From Chloroflexota bacterium (lineage in GTDB: Bacteria > Chloroflexota > Dormibacteria > Dormibacterales > Dormibacteraceae), in the NCBI GenBank assembly GCA_005881155.1, contig VBHN01000077.1:1-39945 (forward strand): 39,945 nucleotides of DNA. The letters are read 5' to 3'. Each line of letters begins with the position of its first letter. Positions within the stretch are counted from its first letter, which is position 1. The notes below the pieces were generated by a model. It worked only from the letters and a program-made list of their open reading frames with translations, did no database searches and was not told the DNA's origin. This document shows positions 1 to 7,449 of this stretch, piece by piece. The position numbers and the translations under genes were made by a program.

Positions 1-100
1 GGAGGGACACCGCAAGAAGACGTGGGGAGGACCGCAAGTGTCGAGCGGGATTCTAACCCGGCCGGGCGGCTGGCGGCCACCCTCTTCCAACCGGCTGCCG
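1..100. other. left edge, no gene recognised
   Basis: I see no gene, tRNA or convincing terminator here. The octamer ACCGCAAG occurs twice. The stretch is downstream of the minus-strand monooxygenase gene and may contain the end of something outside the window. Confidence 0.4.
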
Positions 101-388
101 CTAGAGCGGCGAGTAGTGCTCGGTCTCCGGTTCGCCCTCGATGAGACCCTGGACGCGGGCCCGCACCTGGTCGGCGGGGAGCTTGGCCAGCGCCTCGGCG
201 GAATCCCAGCGCGAGATCACGACCAGGGGCGCCGGGTCCTCGCTGACGTCGCAGACCTGGACGCCGTAGCAGCCCTCCACCTGCCGGACCCGCTCGGCGA
301 TCTCCTCCAGCGTCTCGATAAGGTCCGCCCTCTTTCCCGCCGCCGGGATGAACCGGGTCAGTCGAATGACACGCGCATGCTCAGCCAT
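101..388 (-). CDS. antibiotic biosynthesis monooxygenase (ABM) family protein
   Basis: This 95-residue protein has the ABM ferredoxin-like fold pattern: an N-terminal strand (VIRLTRF), an amphipathic helix (LIETLEEIAERVRQ), a second strand (GCYGVQVCDVSED), then LVVISRWDSAEAL followed by a C-terminal helix and the tail TEHYSPL. ABM proteins are small dimeric cofactor-free oxygenases or oxygenase-like proteins of varied substrate, so no substrate is proposed. The reading frame stays open further upstream, but the ATG at 388 gives the normal family length and removes a low-complexity extension antisense to the next gene. It is divergent from the RnfD-like gene with 43 bases between the starts, so the two may share a control region. 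Family assignment is good; exact function is unknown. Confidence 0.7.
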   Translation of the reverse strand: MAEHARVIRLTRFIPAAGKRADLIETLEEIAERVRQVEGCYGVQVCDVSEDPAPLVVISRWDSAEALAKLPADQVRARVQGLIEGEPETEHYSPL

Positions 389-431
389 GCCTCGAATTCT
401 CGTCCGAAATCCTCGCCGGTAGACTGCGCAG

Positions 432-1391
432 GTGCTGGGGAAAGCTGCCCGGCGGTTAGACCGGGCCGTCTTCCGGCCCGACTCGCTCAACCCGGACCTC
501 GTCTCGGCGATCGCCCTGGCTGGACCGGTCCTCGCCGGATTGGTGCTTTTCCGGATGGCGGCGGCGATCTTCCTTCTGCTGGCGGTCGCCATCGGCGGCG
601 TCACCCACCTCGCCTTGCGGCTTCGCCGGCAGCGCCCACAGACCAGCCCGATCATCGTGGCCATCGTCGGTGTCGCCCTCTGCGGACCACTCGCTTCGCC
701 GGCGCTGGCCGCGCTGGTGGCGCTGCTGGCCTCGGTTCTGGAGGTGCTGAGAAGCAGCTTCTGGCCGCGCTCACGGATCCATGCCGGGGTCCTCGCCTAC
801 GCGGTCGTCTACCTCGGCACCGGAGGCGCGGTCGCGGCCTACACGCGGCCCGGCAGCGAGCAGCTCTTCCCGGAACCGATCGCCCAGTGGTCACAGTTCT
901 ATGGCGGCTCGACGCACTTTCTGGAGCCGATCACGCTCTATGTCGGCAACGTCGCCGGTCCGGTCTTCGCCACCTCCCTGCTGGCCGTGGTGATCGGGCT
1001 GGCCTGGCTCTGGTACGCACGCCGGCTCTCACTGATGGCCCTGCTCACCTTCCTGGTCGCCGGCGGGCTGATCTCTGTGGGCCTGCACTACGACCCGGTC
1101 TTCCAGCTGGTCAGCGGGCCCACCTGGTTCGTGGTCGGCTTCGCGCTCTGCGACCGCCGGATGCTGCCCGGCCACCCGCTGGCGCGGCCGGTGCTGGCGC
1201 TGGCGGCCGGGGTGATCGGAATCGGCCTGCGGGCCGCCCACCTTTACATCGAGGCGCTCTTCGTCACCGTGGCCGTCGTCGAGCTGACCTATTCGGTGCT
1301 GGTGCTGCTGTTGGAGGGTGGCGTCGCGCTGCTCCGGCAGCGCTTCAACGCGCGGCGGTCTCTCGCTGAAAAAGGATCGGCCTCCGCATGA
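432..1391 (+). CDS. NqrB/RnfD-like polytopic membrane protein
   Basis: The 319-residue product starts at GTG and has about eight to nine hydrophobic segments. Its second half resembles RnfD/NqrB, the membrane subunit of ion-translocating NADH:ferredoxin or NADH:quinone complexes: the stretch GNVAGPVFATSLLAV matches the conserved G-x-x-P-G-x-x-x-x-T-S region, and the final helices (WFVVGFALCDRRMLPGHPLARP) resemble the end of RnfD. I do not see the usual flavin-attachment motif (SGAT-type). No other Rnf or Nqr subunit is nearby, so it is an orphan and may have another role. Its last 47 bases overlap the 3' end of purA in convergent orientation. The family call is tentative. Confidence 0.5.
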   Translation: MLGKAARRLDRAVFRPDSLNPDLVSAIALAGPVLAGLVLFRMAAAIFLLLAVAIGGVTHLALRLRRQRPQTSPIIVAIVGVALCGPLASPALAALVALLASVLEVLRSSFWPRSRIHAGVLAYAVVYLGTGGAVAAYTRPGSEQLFPEPIAQWSQFYGGSTHFLEPITLYVGNVAGPVFATSLLAVVIGLAWLWYARRLSLMALLTFLVAGGLISVGLHYDPVFQLVSGPTWFVVGFALCDRRMLPGHPLARPVLALAAGVIGIGLRAAHLYIEALFVTVAVVELTYSVLVLLLEGGVALLRQRFNARRSLAEKGSASA

Positions 1392-2652
1392 CCAGCTGGT
1401 CGCGGTGCGGACCCACGCCGATGAGGTCGACCGGAGCGCCGCAGACCTCGCCGACCCGCTCGACGTAGTCCCGACACTCGCGGGGGAGGTCGCTCCATTC
1501 CGTGCAGCGGGAGATGTCGGCACGCCAGCCGGGCATCTCCTCGTAGACCGGTTCGCAATGCTTCAGGTGGCTGATGTTCGCCATCGGGTGGTCGTGGACC
1601 TCGCCCCGGAAGCGGTAGCCGGTGCAGAGCTTGAGCGTCTCGACCTCGCTCAGCACGTCGACCTTCATCAGCGCCACGCTGGTGGCGCCGTTCAGACGGG
1701 TGGAGTAGCGCGCCACGGGACCGTCGAACCAGCCGACCCGGCGCGCCCTCCCGGTCACGGTCCCGTACTCCCGTCCTCTTTCGCGGATCAGCTCGCCGAG
1801 GTCGTCGAGCAGCTCGGTCGGGAAGGGTCCGTAGCCGACCCGGCTGGTGTAGCCCTTGACCACCACCACGGTCTGGTCGACGCGGGTCGGCGCGATGCCG
1901 CTGCCGGTCAGCGCGCCGCCGGCGGTGGGGTTGGAGCTGGTGACGTAGGGATAGGTGCCGAAGTCGAGGTCGAGCATGGTCGCCTGCGCGCCCTCGAGGA
2001 GGATGTTGTCGCCTCGGTCGAGGGCGGCCTGGACGATCGGGTAGGTGTCCTTGATGTAGCGATCGAGCCGTTTCGCGTACTCGAGGTATTCGGCCAGCAG
2101 CGCCTCGGCATCCAGCGGCTGCTCCGAGTAGAGCTTCTGCAGGATCGGGTTCTTCACCTGGCCGACCACGAAGTCGAGCTTCTTGCGCATGAAGACCTCC
2201 TTCTGGAGGTCGCCGATCCGGAACCCGATCCGCCGAACCTTGTCGCTGTAGGCGGGGCCGATGCCGCGCCAGGTGGTACCCAGGCGATCGTCGCCCCGGA
2301 CGCCTTCCTCGAGCTGGTCGAAGAGCGGGTGGTAGCTCATCACCATGTGCGCGCGCTCGCTGACGACCAGGTTGTCGGGCTCGAGGCCGCGCTCCCTGAG
2401 CTGGTCGATCTCCTTCAGCAGGACGCGCGGGTCGACCACCACCCCGTTGCCGATGATGCAGGTGCAGGTCGGGTAGAGGATGCCGCTGGGCAGGAGCTGG
2501 AACTTGAACTCGCCGTGCTCGGTGACGACGGTGTGGCCCGCGTTGTTGCCACCCTGGCTCCGGATGGCGAGGTCGGCCCGCTCGGCGAGGAGGTCGATTA
2601 CCTTGCCCTTGCCCTCATCGCCCCACTGGCCTCCGACGACGATCACGACCAT
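1345..2652 (-). CDS. purA: adenylosuccinate synthetase
   Basis: PurA catalyses the GTP-dependent joining of IMP and aspartate to adenylosuccinate, the first committed step to AMP, in the cytoplasm. The 435-residue protein has the family signatures: GGQWGDEGKGK near the N-terminus (P-loop and catalytic Asp), GGNNAGHTVV (catalytic His), QLLPSGIL, the GTP/IMP-binding region VGYGPFPTEL, and RARRVGWFDGPVARYS. Length is normal or slightly long for the family. The ATG at 2652 fits the usual start just before VIVVGGQWGDEGKGK. It follows dnaB by 9 bases and belongs to the minus-strand rplI-dnaB-purA block. Nothing appears missing. Confidence 0.97.
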   Translation of the reverse strand: MVVIVVGGQWGDEGKGKVIDLLAERADLAIRSQGGNNAGHTVVTEHGEFKFQLLPSGILYPTCTCIIGNGVVVDPRVLLKEIDQLRERGLEPDNLVVSERAHMVMSYHPLFDQLEEGVRGDDRLGTTWRGIGPAYSDKVRRIGFRIGDLQKEVFMRKKLDFVVGQVKNPILQKLYSEQPLDAEALLAEYLEYAKRLDRYIKDTYPIVQAALDRGDNILLEGAQATMLDLDFGTYPYVTSSNPTAGGALTGSGIAPTRVDQTVVVVKGYTSRVGYGPFPTELLDDLGELIRERGREYGTVTGRARRVGWFDGPVARYSTRLNGATSVALMKVDVLSEVETLKLCTGYRFRGEVHDHPMANISHLKHCEPVYEEMPGWRADISRCTEWSDLPRECRDYVERVGEVCGAPVDLIGVGPHRDQLVMRRPILFQRETAAR

Positions 2653-2661
2653 GCTGGGAGC

Positions 2662-4059
2662 CTAGACGTCTGAGGGCGGGCCGCCGTTGCCCTCGTCGGG
2701 TCCGCGGCGCCGCAGGTCGAGGTTCTCGAACCTCGTCAGCTCCGGCCGGAAGCGGAGGTTGACAGTGCCGGTGGGCCCGTTGCGGTTCTTGGCCACGATG
2801 ACCTCCGCGATGCCCGTGGTGTCCGCCTTGTTGTAGTAACCCTCCCGGTAGAGAAAGATGACAACGTCGGCATCCTGTTCAATGCTGCCGCTCTCACGAA
2901 GGTCGGAGAGCATCGGGCGCTTGTCGGTCCGCTGCTCGGGACCGCGGCTCAGCTGGGAGAGGGCGAGCACCGGTAACTTCAGCTCGCGCGCGAGCGCCTT
3001 CATCGAGCGCGAGATCTGCGACACCTCCTGGACGCGGTTGTCATCGCTGCCGCCGCGCCGGCTGTGCATCAGCTGGAGGTAGTCGACGATGATCATGCCG
3101 ACGTTCTCCTGGAGCTTGATGCGCCGTGCTTTGGTGAGCAGCATCAGCTCGTCGAGCATCGGCGAGTCGTCGATGAAGATGGGCGCCTCGCCCAGCGGGC
3201 CCAGGGCCTGGGCCAGCCGCTCGTGCTCGGCCTCCCCGAGCAGTCCCCGATGCAGGCGCTGCGCATCGACACGCGAGTACTCGCAGAGCAGGCGCTCGGC
3301 GAGCTGGTCCTTCGACATCTCGAGGCTGAAGATGGCGACGCTGACGTGTCTGCTCACCGCGGCTTCCAACGCGATGTTCAGAGCCAGCGAGGTTTTTCCC
3401 ATGCTCGGGCGCCCCGCGATGATGGTCAGCTCGTTGTCCTTGAAGCCGTTGGTTTTCGCGTCCAGGTCGTAGAAGCCCGAGGCCACCCCCACCGTCCCGC
3501 CCGCGTTGTTCTGCAGCGCGTCGACCCGCTCCATGGTCGTGCGGAGCAGCCCGAACAGCTTCTCGAACTCGCTCGAGGTGCGGTCCTCGGAGATGTCGAA
3601 GACCACCTTCTGGGCCCGGTTGAGCGCGTCCGGCGCGTCGATCGCCTCGTCGTAGCCGAGGCCGGCGATGTCGCCGCCGGCAGAGATCAGCGAGCGCTTG
3701 GTCGCCTTCTCCTTGACGATCCGCCCGTAGTACTCGATGTTGGCCGAGGTCGGCACCGCCTGCTCCAGCTGGGCGAGGTAGGCGCGGCCGCCGACCCGCT
3801 CCAGGACGCCCATCTTCTCCAGCTCGGACCCGACGGTGACGATGTCGATGGGCTCCCCCAGGGAAAGCAGCTCCAGCGCCGCCCTGAAGACGTCCTCGTG
3901 GTTCTTCCGGTAGAAGTCGGCGGGGCGCAGGAACTCCGAGACCTTGATGATGGCGAGCTCATCCAGCAGGACCGCGCCCAGCACCGATTGCTCGGCCTCC
4001 AGGTCATGAGGGGGGACCCGTCCGGGAAGCCGCCCGTCGAGGGGCGGCGCCAGCGCCAA
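2662..4059 (-). CDS. dnaB: replicative DNA helicase DnaB
   Basis: DnaB is the hexameric 5'-3' helicase of the replication fork. The 465-residue protein contains the N-terminal DnaB domain (PPHDLEAEQSVLGAVLLD...), a linker, and the RecA-like C-terminal domain with Walker A AGRPSMGKTSLALN, the DnaB motif IFSLEMS, Walker B MIIVDYLQLM, the SQLSR motif and DLRESGSIEQDADVV, which is followed by the late motif AKNRNGPTG. Length equals the usual 450-470 residues and I see no intein. The only start giving a full N-terminus is TTG at 4059, immediately after the rplI stop codon, which suggests translational coupling. It lies between rplI and purA. Confidence 0.96.
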   Translation of the reverse strand: MALAPPLDGRLPGRVPPHDLEAEQSVLGAVLLDELAIIKVSEFLRPADFYRKNHEDVFRAALELLSLGEPIDIVTVGSELEKMGVLERVGGRAYLAQLEQAVPTSANIEYYGRIVKEKATKRSLISAGGDIAGLGYDEAIDAPDALNRAQKVVFDISEDRTSSEFEKLFGLLRTTMERVDALQNNAGGTVGVASGFYDLDAKTNGFKDNELTIIAGRPSMGKTSLALNIALEAAVSRHVSVAIFSLEMSKDQLAERLLCEYSRVDAQRLHRGLLGEAEHERLAQALGPLGEAPIFIDDSPMLDELMLLTKARRIKLQENVGMIIVDYLQLMHSRRGGSDDNRVQEVSQISRSMKALARELKLPVLALSQLSRGPEQRTDKRPMLSDLRESGSIEQDADVVIFLYREGYYNKADTTGIAEVIVAKNRNGPTGTVNLRFRPELTRFENLDLRRRGPDEGNGGPPSDV

Positions 4060-4428
4060 CTAGCGGTCCCGGGTGACGATCAGGTTGATCGCCGCGTCCA
4101 CCTCGCGGGCCAGGTGAAGGGTCACCTGGTGCTCGCCCAGGGTCTTGATGGGGTCCTTCAGGGCGATGCGATGGCGATCGACCTCGACCTGGTGCTGCGC
4201 CTTGAGTGCCTCGGCGATGTCGGTGTTGGTGATCGAACCGAAAGCCTTGCCCTCCTCGCCCACCTTGAGGCGGACGACGACCGTCTTGTTGCCGATCTCG
4301 TCCGCCAGCGCCTGGGCTTCCTCGCGATCCTTCGACTCGCGCTTGGCCGCCGCGGCGCGGATCTTGGCCTCTTTGACCTCGCCCGCGTTGCCGACGTCCT
4401 TCACGTCCTTGGTGAGCATTACCCGCAA
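4060..4428 (-). CDS. rplI: large ribosomal subunit protein bL9, internally shortened
   Basis: bL9 binds 23S rRNA near the L1 stalk through its N-terminal domain. The start MRVMLTKDVKDVGNAGEVKE and the C-terminal domain (AFGSITNTDIAEALKAQ... through VTLHLAREVDAAINLIV) are clearly bL9. The product is only 122 residues against the usual 147-150, and the conserved rRNA-binding signature (the G-Y-x-x-N-F/Y-L-x-P-x-G-L-A segment that normally follows GEVKEV) is absent: GEVKE runs directly into AKIRAAAAKRES. About 26-28 residues are therefore missing, in frame. The TTG start at 4428 is supported by a GGGAGG nine bases upstream. Either an in-frame deletion removed the rRNA-binding motif or the assembly lost bases here. 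Confidence 0.9.
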   Translation of the reverse strand: MRVMLTKDVKDVGNAGEVKEAKIRAAAAKRESKDREEAQALADEIGNKTVVVRLKVGEEGKAFGSITNTDIAEALKAQHQVEVDRHRIALKDPIKTLGEHQVTLHLAREVDAAINLIVTRDR

Positions 4429-4437
4429 CTAAGAAAA

Positions 4438-4443
4438 CCTCCC
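4438..4443 (-). promoter_or_regulatory. ribosome binding site of rplI
   Basis: GGGAGG on the minus strand lies nine bases before the TTG at 4428. It supports the TTG start rather than the in-frame ATG three codons later. Confidence 0.7.
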
Positions 4444-4469
4444 TGGAGCTGCCACTGCCACCGGTGAGC

Positions 4470-4856
4470 CTACCCAGCCTTGGGTAGGCGCGACCGCCAA
4501 TTCTCGACCACCCGCGCCAGACCCTCCCGGGCCAGGTCCGCGGCCGCCTCGCGGTCCTGGTCCCAGACCGACTCCCGGGCCTTGATCGCTTTGCGCGTGT
4601 CCGCGACGACCTCCTCCGGAACGGCGTCGATGAAGGTCTTGACCGCCAGGATCCCCAGCGCGAGCATGTCGAGCTCGCCCAGGACCGGGATCCAGGCCGG
4701 GAAGTCGATGGGGCTGACGATCAAGCCGAGAGCCGCCAGCACGGCCGCCTTGGGAGCTGCCGGCACCCGCTCGTCGCGAAGCAGGCAGTAGGCGAGCTTG
4801 GCGTGGATGGGGACCTCCTGTACGAGCGTGCGGACGTGTCTGAACGACAGGTTCAT
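4470..4856 (-). CDS. DUF1232 (YkvA-like) membrane protein
   Basis: The 128-residue protein carries the DUF1232 pattern: a helix ending in DERVPAAPKAAVLAALGLIVSPIDF followed by the turn IPVLGELDMLALGILAVKTFIDAVP, matching the family core P-I-D-x-I-P-x-x-I-P-x-x-G-x-x-D-D. DUF1232 proteins are small membrane-associated helical proteins of unknown function. The C-terminal third is charged and helical (RKAIKARESVWDQDREAAADLAREG). It starts at ATG 4856, ends 41 bases before rplI and may head the rplI-dnaB-purA transcript. The family call is firm; the role is unknown. Confidence 0.8.
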   Translation of the reverse strand: MNLSFRHVRTLVQEVPIHAKLAYCLLRDERVPAAPKAAVLAALGLIVSPIDFPAWIPVLGELDMLALGILAVKTFIDAVPEEVVADTRKAIKARESVWDQDREAAADLAREGLARVVENWRSRLPKAG

Positions 4857-4924
4857 TGGAGGCGGCTACAGGGTACCCCCTTTGACGGGTCTGGAACAGG
4901 GCCTTAACCTTCGGCCCACCCTTG

Positions 4925-6105
4925 ATGGCCGCTCTCGCCGCCGGACGCCTCCAGACCGCCTTCGGCCTCCGGCGTCACCTGGCCCTCTCAGCCTTCTGGT
5001 TCGGGGGCAACTACCACTGGGGGCCGATCCTCCCCATCCTCCTGCCCTTCCAGATTCTGCACCTCGTCTCCAAGAACCAGCAGGGCTCCGCCCTGGGCCT
5101 GATGCTGGGGTTCGGGTCCTTTTTCGCGATGGTGGTGCCCCCCATCGTCGGCTACTGGTCGGACCGGATCCACAGCCCGTATGGGAGGCGGCGCCCGATC
5201 ATGGTCATCGGCACCGCCGTCAACGTCATCGGCCTGGTGCTGATGTTCCTGGCGCCGTCCTACGTCCTCCTGCTCCTGGCCTACCTGGTGGTCCAGATCT
5301 CCAACAACGCCGCCGGGGCCGCCTTCAACGCCGTCGTTCCGGACGTGGTGCCCCCCGCCGAGTCGGCCTTTCCCTGCTGGGCGTACCCCTCACCACCTAT
5401 CTCGCGATCTGCGTGGTGCTCGTCGCCACCCTGATCCCCACCCTCTGGGCGGCGCGCGGCGCGGGCTTGACGCCGGTCGAGCGAGAGCCGGCCGTGCCCA
5501 CCGTCCAGGCTCTGAAGAACTTCCTGAGCCCGCTCTGGTCCGGCGACTTCGGCTGGGTGATCTTCACGCGGATGATGGTCAGCGGCGGCATCTGGTGCGT
5601 CCTGCCTTTCCTCCAGTTCTTCTTCAGCGACGTGAGCCACATCGCCAACGCGGACCGGTTCACGAGCTACTGGGAGCTCACGCTACTGCTCGCCGCCACG
5701 CCATTCGGACTGGTCGGGGGCTGGATCTCAGACCGGTACGGACGGAAGATCTTCGTCTACGCGAGCGGCGCCTGCCAGAGCCTGGCGGTGGTGCTGTTCA
5801 TCGTCTTCTTCCCCTCCCAGATCCTCCTGCTCTTCGCGATCGGCATCCTGTTCGGGGTCGGCTACGGCCTCTACTACCTGGCCTGCGACACCCTCCCCGA
5901 CCCGAAGCATGCGGCCAAGGACATGGGCCTCTTCCACGTCGCCTACACCTTCCCCCAGATCGTGCTGCCGTCGATCCTGGGGTTCGTCCTCGACGCCTTC
6001 AATCGCAACGCCCCCAACTCCGGGTTCCGCGTCGTCTTCGCCTTCGCGATCGTCTTCTTCCTGCTCGGAACGATCCTCGTGAGCCGGATCAAATCCGTCC
6101 GCTGA
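4925..6105 (+). pseudogene. major facilitator superfamily transporter, frameshifted with internal loss
   Basis: Two adjoining frames together encode an MFS permease. Residues from ATG 4925 to about 5360 give the first four helices, with the loop signature GYWSDRIHSPYGRRRP (the D-R-x-x-x-G-R-R/K motif between helices 2 and 3). After VVPPAE the frame shifts by one, and 5362-6105 encodes the rest from SLLGVPLTTYLAICVV, including the second-half motif GGWISDRYGRK. The combined protein is about 390 residues, and the loop plus fifth helix expected between VVPPAE and GVPLTTYL is missing (about 40 residues). The resemblance is to the sugar/cation symporter side of the superfamily; the substrate is unknown. 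It could be a true inactivating deletion or an assembly gap. Confidence 0.75.
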
Positions 6106-6126
6106 GCCGGCGCCAGGGATAAAGAA

Positions 6127-6154
6127 GAGGCGGCACCCAGAACGGCGCCGCCTC
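6127..6154 (+). terminator. hairpin after the MFS gene
   Basis: GAGGCGGC at 6127-6134 pairs perfectly with GCCGCCTC at 6147-6154 around a 12-base loop, 21 bases after the transporter stop. No U-tract follows, so termination here would have to be Rho-assisted or of the U-less type. Confidence 0.4.
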
Positions 6155-6627
6155 GGCCAGGCTTGTCCTTGACGCGCATCTCACTGGTGCCCCTGGTGGG
6201 GTCGTCGCCTCTTGAGGAGGCCTACCTTGCGCGACATATGAGGACAGGCGCGGCAACACGCTTGCTTTGTGGGCTGCGACCCCGGCCGGGACGCCGAACT
6301 GGCACGTTGAGGGTGGCTCTGCTGCGTCCTCTGGAAGACTTCAGGACATCGTGAGCCGCCTGTGGGAAAAGTGCAAGGGCACACCGAAAACGAGTTGGGC
6401 GTGCAGTGGAAAACCGCTTGGAAAACTAGTGACCCCAACCAACTTCGTCCCGTCCAGACCGAGCCTTGCGGCTCAACCCGTCCGGACCGCCGTCGATCGG
6501 GGCCGCGGTGAACGTTAGGCGTTGGTGAAAAGAAAAGAAACCCCCGAATTAATGTGCGCCGCCAGGCTACGAATAATCGTCACGCAACGCGTCATTTCAG
6601 GATCGCGGAAAGCGCCATTGTGGGAGG
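6155..6627. other. non-coding stretch, no known RNA recognised
   Basis: No ORF here has protein-like composition, and I do not recognise tRNA, RNase P, SRP, tmRNA or riboswitch signatures. Visible elements are: a small hairpin GCCTC-TTGAG-GAGGC at 6207-6221; a 13-base near-perfect direct repeat CCCGTCCRGACCG at 6449-6461 and 6477-6489 that brackets the hairpin GAGCC-TTGC-GGCTC; and an unusually A-rich patch at about 6521-6550, low in GC for this genome. The region precedes the methyltransferase gene and probably holds its promoter, possibly with a regulatory RNA. Confidence 0.4.
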
Positions 6628-7419
6628 GTGCCAAGCCCGGGCCGGCCGACGCCGCTGACCTGTTGGACCTGCGGCGAGCGGCTGCGACTGAGCCCGGTCG
6701 GACTCGCCTGTCGCAACGGCCACCCCGTCGCCGAAGCCGGCCCCGGCGTCTACGACCTCTGGCCCCCCGACCGCGACACTCCGGCGCTCGACCTCTACGG
6801 CACGCCGCTGGGTTGGGCCTATGACTTCGGCGTCAACACGCGTCCGCTGGCGACTCTGGCGGCGCGGCTGGAGTGGGGCACGGACGTCTCCCGGATGTAC
6901 CGGCTGATGGACGAGGCGCTGGCAGTGCCGCGGGGAAGCGCCGTCCTCGACGTGCCGGCCGGCGGAGGCACCAGCTTCGCCGAGGGTGCGCCGGCACTCA
7001 AAGGGCTGTTGATCGGAGTCGACCTGAGCCCGGTGATGCTCGCCCGGGCCGCCCGGAGGCGGGCGGCAAACGGCCTTCAGCGCCAGGTGCTGCTGGCACG
7101 AGGCGACGCCACCCGATTGCCGCTTGCCGCGGCCAGCGTCGAACGCGTCCTCTGCTTCAACGGGCTGCATGTGATCCGCGACAAAGAAGCCGCCCTGGCG
7201 GAGTTCCGGCGCGTCCTCCGGCCTGGCGGGGAGCTGCTGGGGACGGTGCTGGTCAGCGACGGCGGGTCGCCCTACAGCCTCGTCGTGGGCCTGGAACGGA
7301 TGGCCAGCTTTTTCGTACCCGTCAGCAGCCGCGAGCTACGATCGCTTGCAAAGCGGTTTGGCTTCCAGCGCTGGGAGCAGGACCTGGAAGGCGCCCTCCT
7401 CTACTTTCGGGGTCAATGA
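6628..7419 (+). CDS. class I SAM-dependent methyltransferase with N-terminal Cys pair region
   Basis: The 263-residue protein starts with a short zinc-ribbon-like segment (CWTCGERLRLS, then LACRNGHPV), as seen in RlmA-type and related methyltransferases, followed by a Rossmann methyltransferase domain. Motif I is VLDVPAGGGTSF (residues about 110-121), an acidic loop follows in LIGVDLSPVMLARA, the post-motif GDATRLPLAAASVERVLCFNGLHVI corresponds to motifs II/III, and FRRVLRPGGELLGTVLV is the usual UbiE-like segment. The substrate cannot be read from sequence. The GTG start at 6628 is the only start that keeps the Cys-containing N-terminus; the preceding GGGAGG is too close to be an ideal ribosome site. 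It precedes the acyl-CoA ligase by 30 bases. Confidence 0.75.
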   Translation: MPSPGRPTPLTCWTCGERLRLSPVGLACRNGHPVAEAGPGVYDLWPPDRDTPALDLYGTPLGWAYDFGVNTRPLATLAARLEWGTDVSRMYRLMDEALAVPRGSAVLDVPAGGGTSFAEGAPALKGLLIGVDLSPVMLARAARRRAANGLQRQVLLARGDATRLPLAAASVERVLCFNGLHVIRDKEAALAEFRRVLRPGGELLGTVLVSDGGSPYSLVVGLERMASFFVPVSSRELRSLAKRFGFQRWEQDLEGALLYFRGQ

Positions 7420-7449
7420 GCGGTTCTCAGTGAAAGGAACAGCGAGAAA

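Noticed and set aside
48-62. CGGGATTCTAACCCG near the left edge as a tRNA T-arm
   Set aside because: The loop lacks the TTCRA pattern and there is no D-arm, anticodon arm or acceptor partner.
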